NCBI GenBank assembly: GCA_963575745.1
Contig: CAUYUJ010003570.1
Location: forward strand, 492,057 to 556,056
DNA length: 64,000 bases
Reading direction: 5' to 3'
Origin: Prorocentrum cordatum
Lineage: Eukaryota; Sar; Dinophyceae; Prorocentrales; Prorocentraceae
The notes beneath the pieces are model-generated. The model did no database searches and was not told where the DNA came from. It saw only the letters and a program-made list of their open reading frames with translations. How positions within the stretch are numbered: the stretch's first letter is position 1; every line of letters begins with the position of its first letter. Below, one piece after another: positions 20,443 to 32,880 of the stretch. The translations under genes and the position numbers were made by a program.

Positions 20443-23400
20443 CTGGGCGCCGGCGGTAAACCGTCAACCTTTCTTACCGCCGGGGGACTTGTAGAGCTTC
20501 CTGACAATATATCATGTGGAAAAAATGCAGAGAACGAATCGTTTTTCAGCCGAAGCGATTTCAGACCTCTCGATCCAACAGCCGAACGCCCCCAATGCTT
20601 TTGGATTGTTTTGTTTACGAGCTCTGTAGCTCTCCTCGAGTTACGTGCGTAAATCGACAGCACCTCTCAAGATGGTTGGAAACCCAGCTCGAGTATCAGA
20701 CCGAGTTCAGACCTCTGAATGCGACAGGCGGACGCATCTGATGTCTGCGAATCGATTCCTGTGACTACCAGCACTGTAGCCCCCCCCTACAGCCCCAGTT
20801 AAGTACAGAAAACCGACAGCACCTCTCAGGATGACAAACAATAGTTTCGCGATTCTAGTTCGGGCAGCAGACCGAGTTCCGAGCTCTGGATTCGACAAAC
20901 GGACGCGCCTGATGTCTTCAAATCGATTCTTGTGACCACCAGCACTGTAGACCCCCTCAGCCCGAGTTGAGTGCAGAAGACCGAGAGCACTTCTCAAGAT
21001 GACTCGAACAATACGAATGGTTTCGCGATTCTGCATCGGGCAGCAGACCGAGTTCAGAGCTCCGGATTCAACAGACAACTGCCACTGATGATTCTGAATC
21101 GGTTTCTGTCCTATCAGCTCTGTAGCTGTCCTGTAGCTCGAGCGAAGTACAGAAAATCGAGAGCGTCTGTCAAGATGACTCGAATAATACGAATAGGTTT
21201 GCGGACCTAGCTCGGCTAGCAGACCGAGTTCAGACCTCTGGATTCAACAGGCGAACGCGCCTGATCATTCTGAATCGATTAGCTGTGCTGACCAGCTCTG
21301 CAGCTGTCCTAAAGCTCGAGTTATGTTCAGAAAACCGTCATCTCGTGTCAAGATGACTTGAAACGGCCGATCCCGCCCGTGTGCTTTTTGGCAGTAAAAG
21401 ATACCCGATCGAGGTGAGATCAGGATGGCGAGCGGGAATAAGATCGAATATCATGGGAAAAAATACTAGAGCTCGAACGAATTGTTGAATTTCGAGAACA
21501 AAATTTTCAACCGACCAAAAGTCACCAACTGGGCGCCGGCGGTAAACCGTCAACCTTCCTTACCGCCGGGGGACTCGTAGAGCTTTCTGAGCATATATAA
21601 TGAAAAATTGCAGAGAACGAATAGTTTTTCATCCTAAACGATTTCAGACCTCTCGATGCAACAGCCAAACGCCCCTCATGCTTCTGGATCGTTTTCTGTG
21701 CGCACGAGCTCCGTAGCTCTCCTACAGCCCGAGTTACGTGCGAAAATCGACAGCACCTCTCAAGATCACTCGAACAATACAAATAGTTTCGCGAATCTAG
21801 CTCGAGTATCAGACCGAGTTCAGACATCTGAATGCAACAGGCGGACGCGCCTGATGTCTCCGAATCGATTCCTGTGATTACCAGCCCTGCAGCCCCCTTA
21901 CAGCCCGAGTTAAGTGCAGAAAATCGACAGCACCTCTGAAGATGACTCGAACAATACGAATAGTTTCGCGGACCTAGCTCGGGCAGCAGGCCGAGTTCAG
22001 GGCTCTGAATGCGACAGGTGGACGCGACTGATGTCTCCGAATCGATTCCAGTGATTACCAACCCTGCAGCCCCCTTACAGCTCGAGTGCAGAAAACGGAC
22101 AGCACCTCTCAAGATGACTCGACGAATACGAATAGTTTTGCGAACCTAGCTCGGGCAGCACACCGAGTTCCGAGCTCTGGATTCGGCAGGCGGACGCGCC
22201 TGATGTCTCCGAATCGATTCCTGTGAGCACGAGCCCTGTAGACCCCTACAGCCCGAGTTAAGTGCAGAAAACTGTCAGCACCTCTCAAGATGACTCCAAC
22301 AACACGAATAGTTTCGCGGACCTAGCTCGGGCAGCAGACCGAGTTCAGACCTCTAGATGGAACAGACGAACGCGCCTGATGATTCGCAATCGATTTCTGT
22401 GAGAATGAGCTCTGTAGCTGCCCTACAGCTCGAGTTAAGTACAAAATACCGACAACGCGTATCAAGATGACTCGAAACAGCCGATCCCGCCGCGATGCTT
22501 TTTTGCAGAAATATTTACCCGATCGAGGTGAGAATAAGATGGCGAGCGGGAATAAGATCGAATATGGTCAGAAAAAATACTAGAGCTCAAACGAATTATT
22601 GAATCTCGAGAACAAAATTTTCAACCGACCAAAAGTCACCAAAAGGTCCGTCGAGATTTTTCTTGCCAACTAGCTCTCCAGCGCGCCGGAATTACTCTTA
22701 AGCTTCCAGCAACTGGGCGCCGGCGGTAAACCGTCAACCTTCCTTACCGCCGGGGGACTCGTAGAGCTTCCTGACAATATATAATGTGGAAAAAAAACGC
22801 AGAGAACAAATAGTTTTTCAGCCCAAGCGATTTCAGACCTCTCGATGCAACGATGCTTCTGGATTGTCTTCTTTGCGAGCTCTGTAGCTCTTCTACAGCC
22901 CGAGTTACGTGCGTAAATCGACAGCACCTCTCAAGATGACTCTAACAAAACGAATAGTTTGGCAACCCAGCTCGAGTATCAAACCGAGTTCAGACCTCTG
23001 AATGCGACAGGCGGACGCGTCTGATGTCTGCGACTCGACTCCTGTGATTACCAGCCCTGCAGCCCCCCCTACAGCCCGAGTTAAGTGCAGAAAACCGACA
23101 GCACCTCTCAAGATGCTCGAACAATACAATAGCTTCGCGGACCTAGTTCGGGCAGCAGACCGAGTTCCGAGCTCTGGATTCGACAGGCGGACGCGCCTGA
23201 TGTCTTCAAATCGATTCCTGTGACAACCAGCACTGTAGCCCCTCCCAGCTCGAGTTGAGTGCAGAAAACCGAGAGCACTTCTCAAGATGGCTCGAACAAT
23301 ACGAATAGCTTCGCGATTATAGGTCGGGCAGCAGACCGAGTTCAGAGCTCTGGATTCATCAGACAAATGCGACTGATGATTCTGAATTGGTTTCTGTAAG

Positions 23401-26400
23401 TATCAGCTCTGTAGCTGTCCCATAGCTCGAGTTAAGTACAGAAAACCGAGAGCGTCTGTCAAGATGACTCGAATAATACGAATAGGTTTGCGGACCTAGC
23501 TCGGCTAGCCGACCGAGTTCAGACCTCTAGATTCAACAGGCGAACGCGCCTGATCATTCTGAATCGATTAGCTGTGCTTATCAGCTCTGCAGTAGCTGTC
23601 CTAAAGCTCGAGTTATGTTCAGGAAACCGCCATCGCATGTCAAGATGACTTGAAACGGCCGATCCCACCTGCCTGCTTTTTGGCAGTAAAAGGTACCCGA
23701 TCGAGCTGAGATCAAGATGGCGAGCGGGAATAAGATCGAATATCAAGGGAAAAAATACTAGACCTCAAACGAATTGTTGAATTTCGAGAACAAAATTTTC
23801 AAACGACCAAAAGTCAGCAAAAGGTCCGTCGAGATTTTTCTTGCCAGCTGGGCGCCGGCGGTAAACCGTCAACCTTTCTTACCGCCGGGGGACTCGTAGA
23901 GCTTCCTGACAATATATAATGTGGAAAAAATTGCAGAGAACGAATAGTTTTTCAGCCAAAGCGATTTCAGACCTCTCGATGCAACAGCCGAACGCCCCCG
24001 ATGCTTCTGGATTGTCTTGTTTACGAGCTCTGTAGCTGCGAATCGACTCCTGTGATTACCAGCCCAGCCCGAGCTCAGTGCAGAAAACCGACAGCACCTC
24101 TCAGGATGACTCGAACAATACAATAGTTTCGCGGACCTAGTTCGGGCAGCAGACCGAGCTCCGAGCTCTGGATTCGACGGGCGGACGCGCCTGATGTCTT
24201 CAAATCGATTCCTGTGACCACCAGCGCTGTAGCCCCCCTCAGCCCGAGTTGAGTGCAGAAAACCGAGAGCACTTCTCAAGATGACTCGAACAATACGAAT
24301 AGTTTCGCGATTCTAGATCGAGCAGCAGACCGAGTTCAGAGCTCTCGATTCAACAGACAAATGCAACTGATGATTCTGAATCGGTTTCTGTAAGTATCAC
24401 CTCTGCAGCTGCCCTATAGCTCGGGTTAAGTACAGAAAACCGAGAGCGTCTGTCAAGATGACCCAAATAATACGAATCGGTTTGCGGACCTAGCTCGGCT
24501 AGCAGACCGAGTTCAGACCTCTGGATTCAACCCGCGAACGCGCCTGATCATTCTGAACCGATTAGCTGTGCTTACCAGCTCTGTAGCTGTCCTGAAGCTC
24601 GAGTTATCTCCAGAAAACCGTCATCGCGTGTCAAGATGACTTGAAACGGCCGATCCCGCCTGCCTGCTTTTTGGCAGTAAAAAGGTACCCGATCGAGCTG
24701 AGATCAAGATGGCGAGCGGGAATAAGATCGAATATCATGAGAAAAAATACTAGAGCTCAAACGAATTGTTGAATTTCGAGAACAAAATTTTCAACCGACC
24801 AAAAGTCAGCAAAAGGTCCGTCGAGATTTTTCTTGCCAACTAGCTCTCCAGCGCCCCGGAACTGGGCGCCGGCGGTAAACCGTCAACCTTTCTTACCGCC
24901 GGGAGACTCGTAGAGCTTCCTGACAATATATCATGTCGGAAAACATGCAGAGAACGAATAGTTTTTCAGCCCGAGCGATTTCAGACCTTTCGAGGCAACA
25001 GCCGAACGCCCCTGATGTCGGATTGTCTTCTACACGAGCTCTGTAGCTCTTCTACAGCCCGAGTTACGTGCGTGAATCGACAGCACCTCTCAGGATGACT
25101 CGAACAATACGAATAGCTCGGCAAACCTAGCTCGAGTATCAGACCGAGTTCAGACCTCTGAATGCAATAGTGGGACGCGTCTGATGTCTCCGAATCGATT
25201 CCTGTGATTACCAGCCCTGCAGCCCCCCTACAGCCCGAGTTAAGTGCAGAAAACCGACAGCACCTCTCGAGATGACTCGAACAATACAAATAGTTTCGCG
25301 ATTCTAGATCGGGGAGCAGACCGAGTTCAGAGCTCTGGGGTCAACAGACAACGCGACTGACGATTCTGAATCGGTTTCTGTAAGCATCAGCTCTGTAGCT
25401 GTCCTATAGCTCGGGTTAAGTACAGAAAAACGAGAGCGTCTGTCAAGATGACTCAAATAATACGAATAGGTTTGCGGACCTAGCTCTGCTAGCAGACCGA
25501 GTTCAGACCTCTAGATTCAACAAGCGAACGCGCCTGATCATTCTGAATCGATTACCTGTGCTTACCAGCTCTGTAGCTGTCCTAAAGCTCGAGTTATGTT
25601 CAGAAAACCGTCATCGCGTGTCAAGATGACTTGAAACGGCCGATCCCGCCTGCCTGCTTTTTGGCAGAAAAAGGTACCCGATCGAGCTGAGATCAAGATG
25701 GCGAGCGGGAATAAGATCGAATATCATGGGAAAAAATACTAGAGCTCAAACGAATTGTTGAATTTCGAGAACAAAACTTTCAACCTACCAAAAGTCAGCA
25801 AAAGGTCCGTCGAGATTTTTCTTGCCAACTAGCTCTCCAGCGCCCCGGAATTACTGGGCGCCGGCGGTAAACCGTCAACCTTTCTTACCGCCGGGGGACT
25901 CGTAGAGCTTCCTGACCATATATAATGTCGGAAAAATACAGAGAACGAATAGTTTTTCAGCCCAAGCGATTTCAGACCTTTCGATGCAACAGCCGAGCGC
26001 CCCTGATGTTGGAGTCTCTTCTATACGAGCTCTGTAGCTCTCCTACAGCCCGAGCTACGTGCTTAAATCGACAGCACCTCTCAAGATGACTCGAACAATA
26101 CGAATAATTCGGCAAACCCAGCTCGAGTATCAGACCGACTGAATGCAATAGTGGGACGCGTCTGATGTCTCCGAATCGATTCCTGTGATTACCAGCCCTG
26201 CAGCCCCCCTGCAGCCCGAGTTAAGTGCAGAAAACCGACAGCACCTCTCAGAATGACACGAACAATACGAATAGTTTCGCGGACCTAGTTGGCAGCAGAC
26301 CGAGTTCAGAGCTCTGGATTCGACAGACGGACGCGCCTGATGTCTCCGAATCGATTCCTGAGATTACCAGCCCTGTGGCCCCCCTACAGCCTGAGTTAAG

Positions 26401-28132
26401 TACAGAAAACCGACAACACCTCTCAAGATGACTCGAACAATACAAATAGTTTCGCGATTCTAGATCGGGCAGCAGACCGAGTTCAGAGCTCTGGATTCAA
26501 CAGACAACGCGACTGATATTATGAATCGGTTTCTGTGAGTATCAGCTCTGTAGCTGTCATATAGCTCGAGTTAAGTACAAAAAACCGAAAGCGCCTGTCA
26601 AGATGACTCAAATAATACGAATAGGTTTGCGGACCTAGCTCGGCTAGCAGACCGAGTTCAGACCTCTGGATGCAACAGGCGAACGCGCCTGATCATTCTG
26701 AATCGATTAGCTGTGCTTACCAGCCCTGTAGCTCTTCTATAGCTCGAGCTATGTTCAGAAAACCGCCACCGCGTGTCAAGATGACCCGAAACGGCCGATC
26801 CCGCCGCAGTGCTTTTTGGCAGTAAAAGCTACCCGATCGAGCTGAGATCAAGATGGCGAGCGGGAATAAGATCGAATATCACGAGAAAAAATACTAGAGC
26901 TCAAACGAATTGTTGAATTTCGAAAACAAAATTTTCAACCGCCCCAAAGTCAGCAAAAGGTCCGTCGAGATTTTTCTTGCCAACTAGCTCTCCAGCGCCC
27001 CGGAACTGGGCGCCGGCGGTAAACCGTCAACCTTTCTTACCGCCGGGGGACTCGTAGAGCTTCCTGACAATATATAATGTCGAAAAAATGCAGAGAACAA
27101 GTAGTTTTTCAGCCCAAGCGATTTCAGACCTTTCGATGCAACAGCCGAACGCCCCTGATGTTGGATTCTCTTCTATACGAGCTCTGTAGCTCTCCTACAG
27201 CCCGAGTTACGTGCGTAAATCGACAGCACCTCTCAAGAAGACTCGAACAATACGAATAGTTCGGCAAACCTAGCTCTAGTATCAGACCGAGTTCAGACCT
27301 CTGAATGCAATAGTGGGACGCGTCTGTGACTCCGAATCGATTCCTGTGATTATCAGCCCTGCAGTCCCCCTGCAGCCCGAGTGAAGTGCAGAAAACCGAC
27401 AGCACCTCTCAGAATGACTCGAACAATACGAATAGTTTCGCAAACCTAGTTCGGGCAGCAGACCAAGTTCAGAGCTCTGGATTCGACAGACGGACGCGCC
27501 TGATGTCTCCGAATCGATTCCTGAGATTACCAGCCCTATAGCCCCCCTACAGCCTGAGTTAAGTGCACAAAACCGACAACACCTCTCAAGATGACTCGAA
27601 CAATACAAATAGTTTCGTGATTCTAGATCGGGCAGCAGACCAAGTTCAGAGCTCTGGACTTAACAGACAACGCGACTGATATTCTGAATCGGTTTCTGTA
27701 CGCATCAGCTCTGTAGCTGTCATATAGCTCGAGTTATGTACAAAAAACCGAGAGCGCCTGTCAAGATAACTCAAATAATACGAATAGGTTTGCGGACCTA
27801 CCTCGGCTAGCAGACCGAGGTCAGACCTCTGGGTGCAACACGCGAACGCGCCTGATCATTCTGAATGGATTAGCTGTGCTTACCAGCTCTGTAGCTCTTC
27901 TATAGCTCGAGTTATGTTCAGAAAACCGCCACCGCGTGTCAAGATGACCCGAAACGGCCGATCCCGCCGCAGTGCTTTTTGGCAGTAAAAAGTACCCGAT
28001 CGAGCTGAGATCAAGATGGAGAGCGGGAATAAGATCGAATATCACGGGAAAAAATACTAGAGCTCAAACGAATTGTTGAATTTCGAGAACAAAATTTTCA
28101 ACCGACAAAAAATCACCAAAAGGTCCGTCGAG
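20443..28132 (+). repeat. Tandem array of seven type A units
   Basis: Units start at 20,443, 21,529, 22,713, 23,848, 24,862, 25,854 and 27,006, so lengths run from about 990 to 1,190 bp. Hairpin arm pairs: 20,450/20,474; 21,536/21,560; 22,720/22,744; 23,855/23,879; 24,869/24,893; 25,861/25,885; 27,013/27,037 (first bases). Each unit holds four to six ~175-bp subrepeats, as in 21,748, 21,925, 22,096, 22,270 and 22,450, where the CAGCACCTCTCAAGATGACT-like start recurs every 171-180 bp. Units differ in where their tails stop before the next hairpin. All are in the same orientation. Short open frames inside are scattered, in different frames in different units, and not coding. Confidence 0.9.
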
Positions 28133-28133
28133 A

Positions 28134-28566
28134 CTGGCGCCGGCGGTGAACCGTCAACCTGGTCACCGCCGGGAACCTCGTAGAGCTCCTTTCACGCGTA
28201 AGAGTGCTCAGAGTCGAAAGAGAGAGCTTCTGGAAGCATTTCTCGAAATAGGGAAAAATTGATTTTTTCGTGTCGACAGGAAGATGGTTCCGCCAAGTGT
28301 TTTAATAGTAAAAGTGCGCCTACAGAGCTCATATTAAGACAGAGAAGCCCTCATAGTTGTTTACAGGTGCGAAGAATCTGCTTTCTCAAAATGAATTGTC
28401 AAATATCCTTCAATTTTTCGCAAAACCACCCAAAAGTTATCACTTTGTCCTTTCTGGCCGGGTCGGCCAACTAGCTCCACCCCGCGCCGGAATTCCTCTA
28501 GCTCATCGATGTCGAAGAGCTCTACGAAGTATTTTTCTTGCCAACTAGCTCTCCAGCGCCCCGGAA
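28134..28566 (+). repeat. Hairpin-headed satellite, type B unit with intact right end
   Basis: The hairpin has the G/C variant: CCGGCGGTGA (28,140-28,149) with TCACCGCCGG (28,163-28,172), then GAACCTCGTAGAGCTCC. The body includes GCTTCTGGAAGCATTTCTCG and ACAGGTGCGAAGAATCTGC. The right end is kept here: CCTCTAGCTCATCGATGTCG then GAGCTCTACGAAG (28,517-28,529), the reverse complement of the start. A short type A tail follows. Confidence 0.85.
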
Positions 28567-29948
28567 CTGGGCGCCGGCGGTAAACCGTCAACCTTCCTTA
28601 CCGCCGGGGGACTCGTAGAGCTTCCTGAGCATCTATAATGTCGAAAAAATTGCAGAGAACAAATAGTTTTTCAGCCTAAACGATTTCAGACCTCTCGATG
28701 CAACAGCCAAACGCCCCTCACGCTTCTGATCGTTTTCTGTGCGCACGAGCTCCGTAGCTCTCCTACAGCCCGAGTTACGTGCGAAAATCGACAGCACCTC
28801 TGGGGCAGCAGGCCGAGTTCAGGGCTCTGATGCGACAGGTGAACGCGAGTGATGTCTCCGAATCGATCCCAGTGATTACCAGCCCTGCAGCCCCCTTACA
28901 GCTCGAGTTAAGTGCAGAAAACGGACAGCACCTCTCAAGATGACTCGACGAATACGAATAGTTTTGCGAACCTAGTAGCTCGGGCAGCACACCGAGTTCC
29001 GAGCTCTGGATTCGGCAGGCGGACGCGTCTGATGTCTCCGAATCGATTCTTGTGAGCACGAGCCCTGTAGCCCCCCTACAGCCCGAGCTAAGTGCAGAAA
29101 ACTGTCAGCACCTCTCAAGATGACTCCAACAACACGAATAGTTTCGCGAACCTAGCTCGGGCAGCAGACCGAGTTCAGACCTCTAGATAGAACATACGAA
29201 CGCGCCTGATGATTCGCAATCGATTTCTGTGATAATAAGCTCTGTAGCTGCCCTACAGGAGCTAAGTACAAAATACCACCAACGCGTATCAAGATGACTC
29301 GAAACAGCCGACGCGCTGCTTTTTTAAAGAAATATTTACCCGATCGAGCTGAGATTAAGAAGGCGAGCGGGAATAAGATCGAATATGGTCAGAAAAAATA
29401 CTAGAGCTCTAACGAATGGTTGAATTTCGAGAACAAAATTTTCAACCGCCCCAAAGTCAGCAAAAGGTCCGTCGAGATTTTTCTTGCCAACTAGCTCCCC
29501 AGCGCCCCGGAACTGGGCGCCGGCGGTAAACCGTCAACCTTCCTTACCGCCGGGGACTCGTAGAGCTTCCTGAGCATATATAATGTCGAAAAAAATGCAG
29601 AGAACGAATTGTTTTTGAGCCTAAACGATTTCACACCTCTGGATGCAACAGCGGAACGCCCCTCATGCTTCTGGATCGTTTTCTGTGCGCACGAGCTCCG
29701 TTGCTGTCCTACAGTCCGAGTTGCCTGCAAAAATCGACAGCACCTCTCACGATCACTCGAATAATACAAATAGTTTCGCGAATCTAGCTCGAGTATCAGA
29801 CCGAGTTCAGACTTCTAATTGCAACAGGCGGACGCGCCTGATGCCTTCGAATCGATTGCTGTGATTACCAGCCCTGCAGCCCCCTTACAGCCCGAGTTAA
29901 GTGCAGAAAACCGACAGCACCTCTGAAGATGACTCGAACAATACGAAT
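28567..29948 (+). repeat. Two type A units, the second cut short
   Basis: Units start at 28,567 (arms 28,574/28,598) and 29,513 (arms 29,520/29,544). The second stops inside a subrepeat at ACGAATAGT (29,949), where it meets an inverted type C unit. Confidence 0.85.
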
Positions 29949-30255
29949 AGTAGAGCTCTTCGACATCGATGAGAGGAATTCCGGCGCGGGATGCAGCTAG
30001 TTGGTCAACCCGGCCCGGGCGGACAATGTGGTGACCTCGGGTCGGTTTTTCAAAGATTGCGAGAGATTTTGAAATTCGTTTTGAAAATTCGAATTTTTAT
30101 TCTATGCAGTGAATCATGGCGCTTTCGATGGTGCAATCCTCAGGGCTCTAGCTGCATTATTTCGATCAAAAGAATAGGGGGAACCAACATTGTGTAACAC
30201 CGAAAACAACATGTCTTTCTTTTATTCAGAAGCAATTTGCTACTGTTATCTGCAA
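29949..30255 (-). repeat. Inverted type C-like unit
   Basis: This block is the reverse complement of a type C unit: AGAGCTCTTCGACATCGATG, GGAATTCCGGCGCGGGATG, CTAGTTGGTCAACCCGGCCC, then a diverged body with CAAAGATTGCGAGAGATTTT. It is the only clear reversed unit in the field. It gives way near 30,255 to the linker CTTGGCAGCGTCCAAAACCC. Confidence 0.7.
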
Positions 30256-31275
30256 GCGAACTTGGCAGCGTCCAAAACCCGGAGAGCGAAGAGACGCTTT
30301 CGGGACGGGAAATACTGGCACCGGCGGTGAACCGTCAACCTGGTCACCGCCGGGAACCTCGTAGAGCTCCTTGCACGCGTAAGAGTGGTCAGCATCAGCA
30401 GAGAGGGCTTCTGGAAGCATTTCTCGAGACAGAGAAAACATGATTTTTTTCAGGTCGACATGAAGTTGGTTTCGCCAAGTGTTTTGATAGTAAAAGTCCA
30501 CCTAGAGAGCTCATATTAAGACGCACAGGCCCTCATAGTCGTGTACAGGTGCGAAAAATCTGCTTTCTTAAAATACATGGTCAAATATCTTTCAAATATT
30601 CGCAAAACCACCCAAAAGTTGTCACTTTGTCCTTTCTGGTCGGGTCGACCAACTGGCGCCAGCGGTGAACCGTCAACCTGGTCACCGCCGGGAACCTCGT
30701 AGAGCTTCTTGCACGCGTAAGGATGCTCAGATTGAAAGCAGACCGCTTCTCAGAGCAGTTCTAGAAAAACATCATATTTGCATTTCTCGGGGTCAACGTG
30801 GCGTCAGTTCCTCCGAATGTTTAGATAGTAAAACTGTCTCGGAAGAGCTGAGATGCTCGCAGGATAAAGTTGAGATGCCAATGCTCGGAGTAAAAATCTG
30901 CTTTCTTAAAATGAATTGTGAAACATCTTTCAAAAAATTGCAAACCCAGCCAAAAGTTATGACTTTGTCCTTTCTGGCCGGGTGGTCCAACTGGCGCCGG
31001 CGGTGAACTGTCAACCTGGTCACCGCCGGGAACCTCGTAGAGCTCAGAGTCGAAAGAGAGAGCTTCTGGAAGCATTTCTCGAAAAAAGAAAACATTGATT
31101 TCTTTCGTGTCGACATGAAGATGGTTCCTCCAAGTGTTTTGATAGTAAATCTGCGCCTACAGAGCTCATACTAAGACAGAGAGGCCCTCATAGTCGTTTA
31201 CAGGTGCGAAAAAATCTAATTTCTCAAAATAAATTGTCAAATATCTTTCAAAAAATTGCACTTGGTAGCGTCCAA
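30256..31275 (+). repeat. Linker plus three tandem type B units
   Basis: The linker CTTGGCAGCGTCCAAAACCC GGAGAGCGAAGAG also occurs near 32,584 and 33,252. Type B units start at about 30,315, 30,654 and 30,991, so the period is about 339 bp. Arm pairs: 30,321/30,344; 30,659/30,682 (left arm with one mismatch); 30,997/31,020. All three have the GGTGA/TCACC pairing. Confidence 0.85.
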
Positions 31276-32567
31276 CTGGGCGCCGGCGGTAAACCGTCAA
31301 CCTTTGTTTTTTGCCTTTTGCGATCTGTCTAACGGCTGCCAAAAGCAGCCACAGTTCGTTTCTTCAGCCTAACCCTACGGGCGAAGTTACGGGTTACACT
31401 AAAGATGGCCTCGCAGAGGCTCGATAAAGCTTCGTAGAGCTTCCGGACAACATATAATGTCGAAAAGAATTACACTGAAAAAATAGTTTTCAGCCCAAGC
31501 AATTTCAGATCTCTTGGATGCAACAGCCGAACGCCCCCGATGCTTCTGGATTGTCTTCTGTGCGGGCTCTGTAGCTCTCCTACAGCCCGAGTTACGTGCG
31601 TAAATCGACAGCACCTCTCAAGATGACTCGAACAGTACGAATAGTTGGCCAACCTAGCTCGAGTATCAGACCGAGTTCAGACCTCTGCAAGGGACAGGCG
31701 GACGCGTCTGATGTCTCCGAATCGATTCCGTGATTCCCAGCCCTTATAGCCCGAGTTAAGTGCAGGAAACCGACAGCACCTCTCAGGATGACTCGAACAA
31801 TACGAATAGTTTCGCGGACCTAGTTCGGGCAGCAGACAGAGTTCGGAGCTCTGGATTCGAAAGGCGGACGCGCCTGATGTCTCCGAATCGATTCCAGTGA
31901 TTACCAGCCCCTACAGCCCGAGTTAAGTGCAGAAGAGAACCGACAGCATCTTTCAAGATGACTCGAACAATACGAATAGTTTCGCGATTCTAGATCGGGC
32001 AGCAGACCGAGTTCAGAGCTCTCGGCTCAACAGAGAACGGCCACTGATGATTCTCAATCAGATTTTGTACGCATCAGCTATGTAGCTGTCCTGTAGCTTG
32101 AGTGAAGTACAGAAAACCGAGAGCGTCTGTCAAGATGACTCGAATAATACGAATAGGTTTGCGGACCTAGCTCGGCTAGCAGACCGAGTTCAGACCTCTG
32201 GATTTAACAGGCGAGCGCGCCTGATCATTCTGAATCGATTAGCTGTGCTTACCAGCTCTGTAGCTGTCCTGAAGCTCGAGTTATCTTGAGAAAACCGTTA
32301 ACGCGTATCAAGATAACTCGAAACAGCCGATCCCGCCCGCGTGCTTTTTGGCAGTAAAAGATACCCGATCAAGCTGAGATCAAGACGGCGAGCGGGAATA
32401 AGATCGAATATCACGGAAAAAAATACTAGATTTCTAACGAATGGTTGAATTTCGAGAACAAAATTTTCAACCGACCAAAAGTCAGCAAAAGGTCCGTCGA
32501 GAGTTTTCTTGCCAACTAGCTCTCCAGCGCTCCGGAATTACTCTTAAGCTTCCAGCAATAACTTGCT
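31276..32567 (+). repeat. Type A unit with an insert in its hairpin loop
   Basis: The left arm is at 31,283-31,292; the right arm is missing. After the insert (31,307-31,432) the unit resumes CGTAGAGCTTCCGGACAACA and runs through about five ~175-bp subrepeats and the standard tail, ending CTCTTAAGCTTCCAGCAATAACTTGC. Confidence 0.85.
31307..31432 (-). other. Small structured insert with oligo-A end, possible retroposed RNA
   Basis: A 126-bp foreign piece. Its left border is T6 (31,307-31,312), so on the minus strand it ends in oligo-A. It contains three hairpins in a row: GGCTGC/GCAGCC at 31,334-31,350 (5-base loop), TAACCC/GGGTTA at 31,370-31,396 (15-base loop) and GCCTC/GAGGC at 31,408-31,420 (3-base loop). 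That density suggests a copy of a small structured RNA. I cannot match it to a known RNA family. Confidence 0.45.
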
Positions 32568-32880
32568 GAGGGAAGCTCTACGAGCACTTGGTAGCGTCCA
32601 AAACCCGGAGAGCAAAGAGACCGTCGAGAGGGGGAAATCTTTCCTCGAGAGCGCTGGGGGGCGCCCCTGCAGCGCTGTCGAAGCGCTGCCAGGAACGCTT
32701 CCACGCGTGCCTGCACGCGTGCAGGCACACGTAGACAGCGCCCCCGAACCCGCTGCCGGCTCGCCGGAGTTTCTGCGAGGCCTGTGGAGCGACGGAAAGG
32801 AGCTTTTGGCGGGCACCACCACCGTCCGGCTTCTAATCTTAAACCCTTTAGCTCTCAGCGAGCTCTCCGGGAAAGACCTC
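32568..32880. repeat. GC-rich island with a perfect 22-bp palindrome
   Basis: It opens with the terminal sequence GGAAGCTCTACGAGC (32,571-32,585) and the CTTGGTAGCGTCC linker. A GC-rich core follows with a perfect palindrome at 32,707-32,728, whose halves are GTGCCTGCACG and CGTGCAGGCAC. A related island lies at 62,205-62,428. No gene. Confidence 0.75.

Noticed and set aside
18991-28132. CRISPR-like array (regular repeats with spacers)
   Set aside because: The ~175-bp monomers are repetitive along their whole length with no unique spacers, and the context is eukaryotic.
31370-31396. Telomere-like CCTAACCCTA near 31,368
   Set aside because: A single occurrence inside a hairpin stem, no tandem array.
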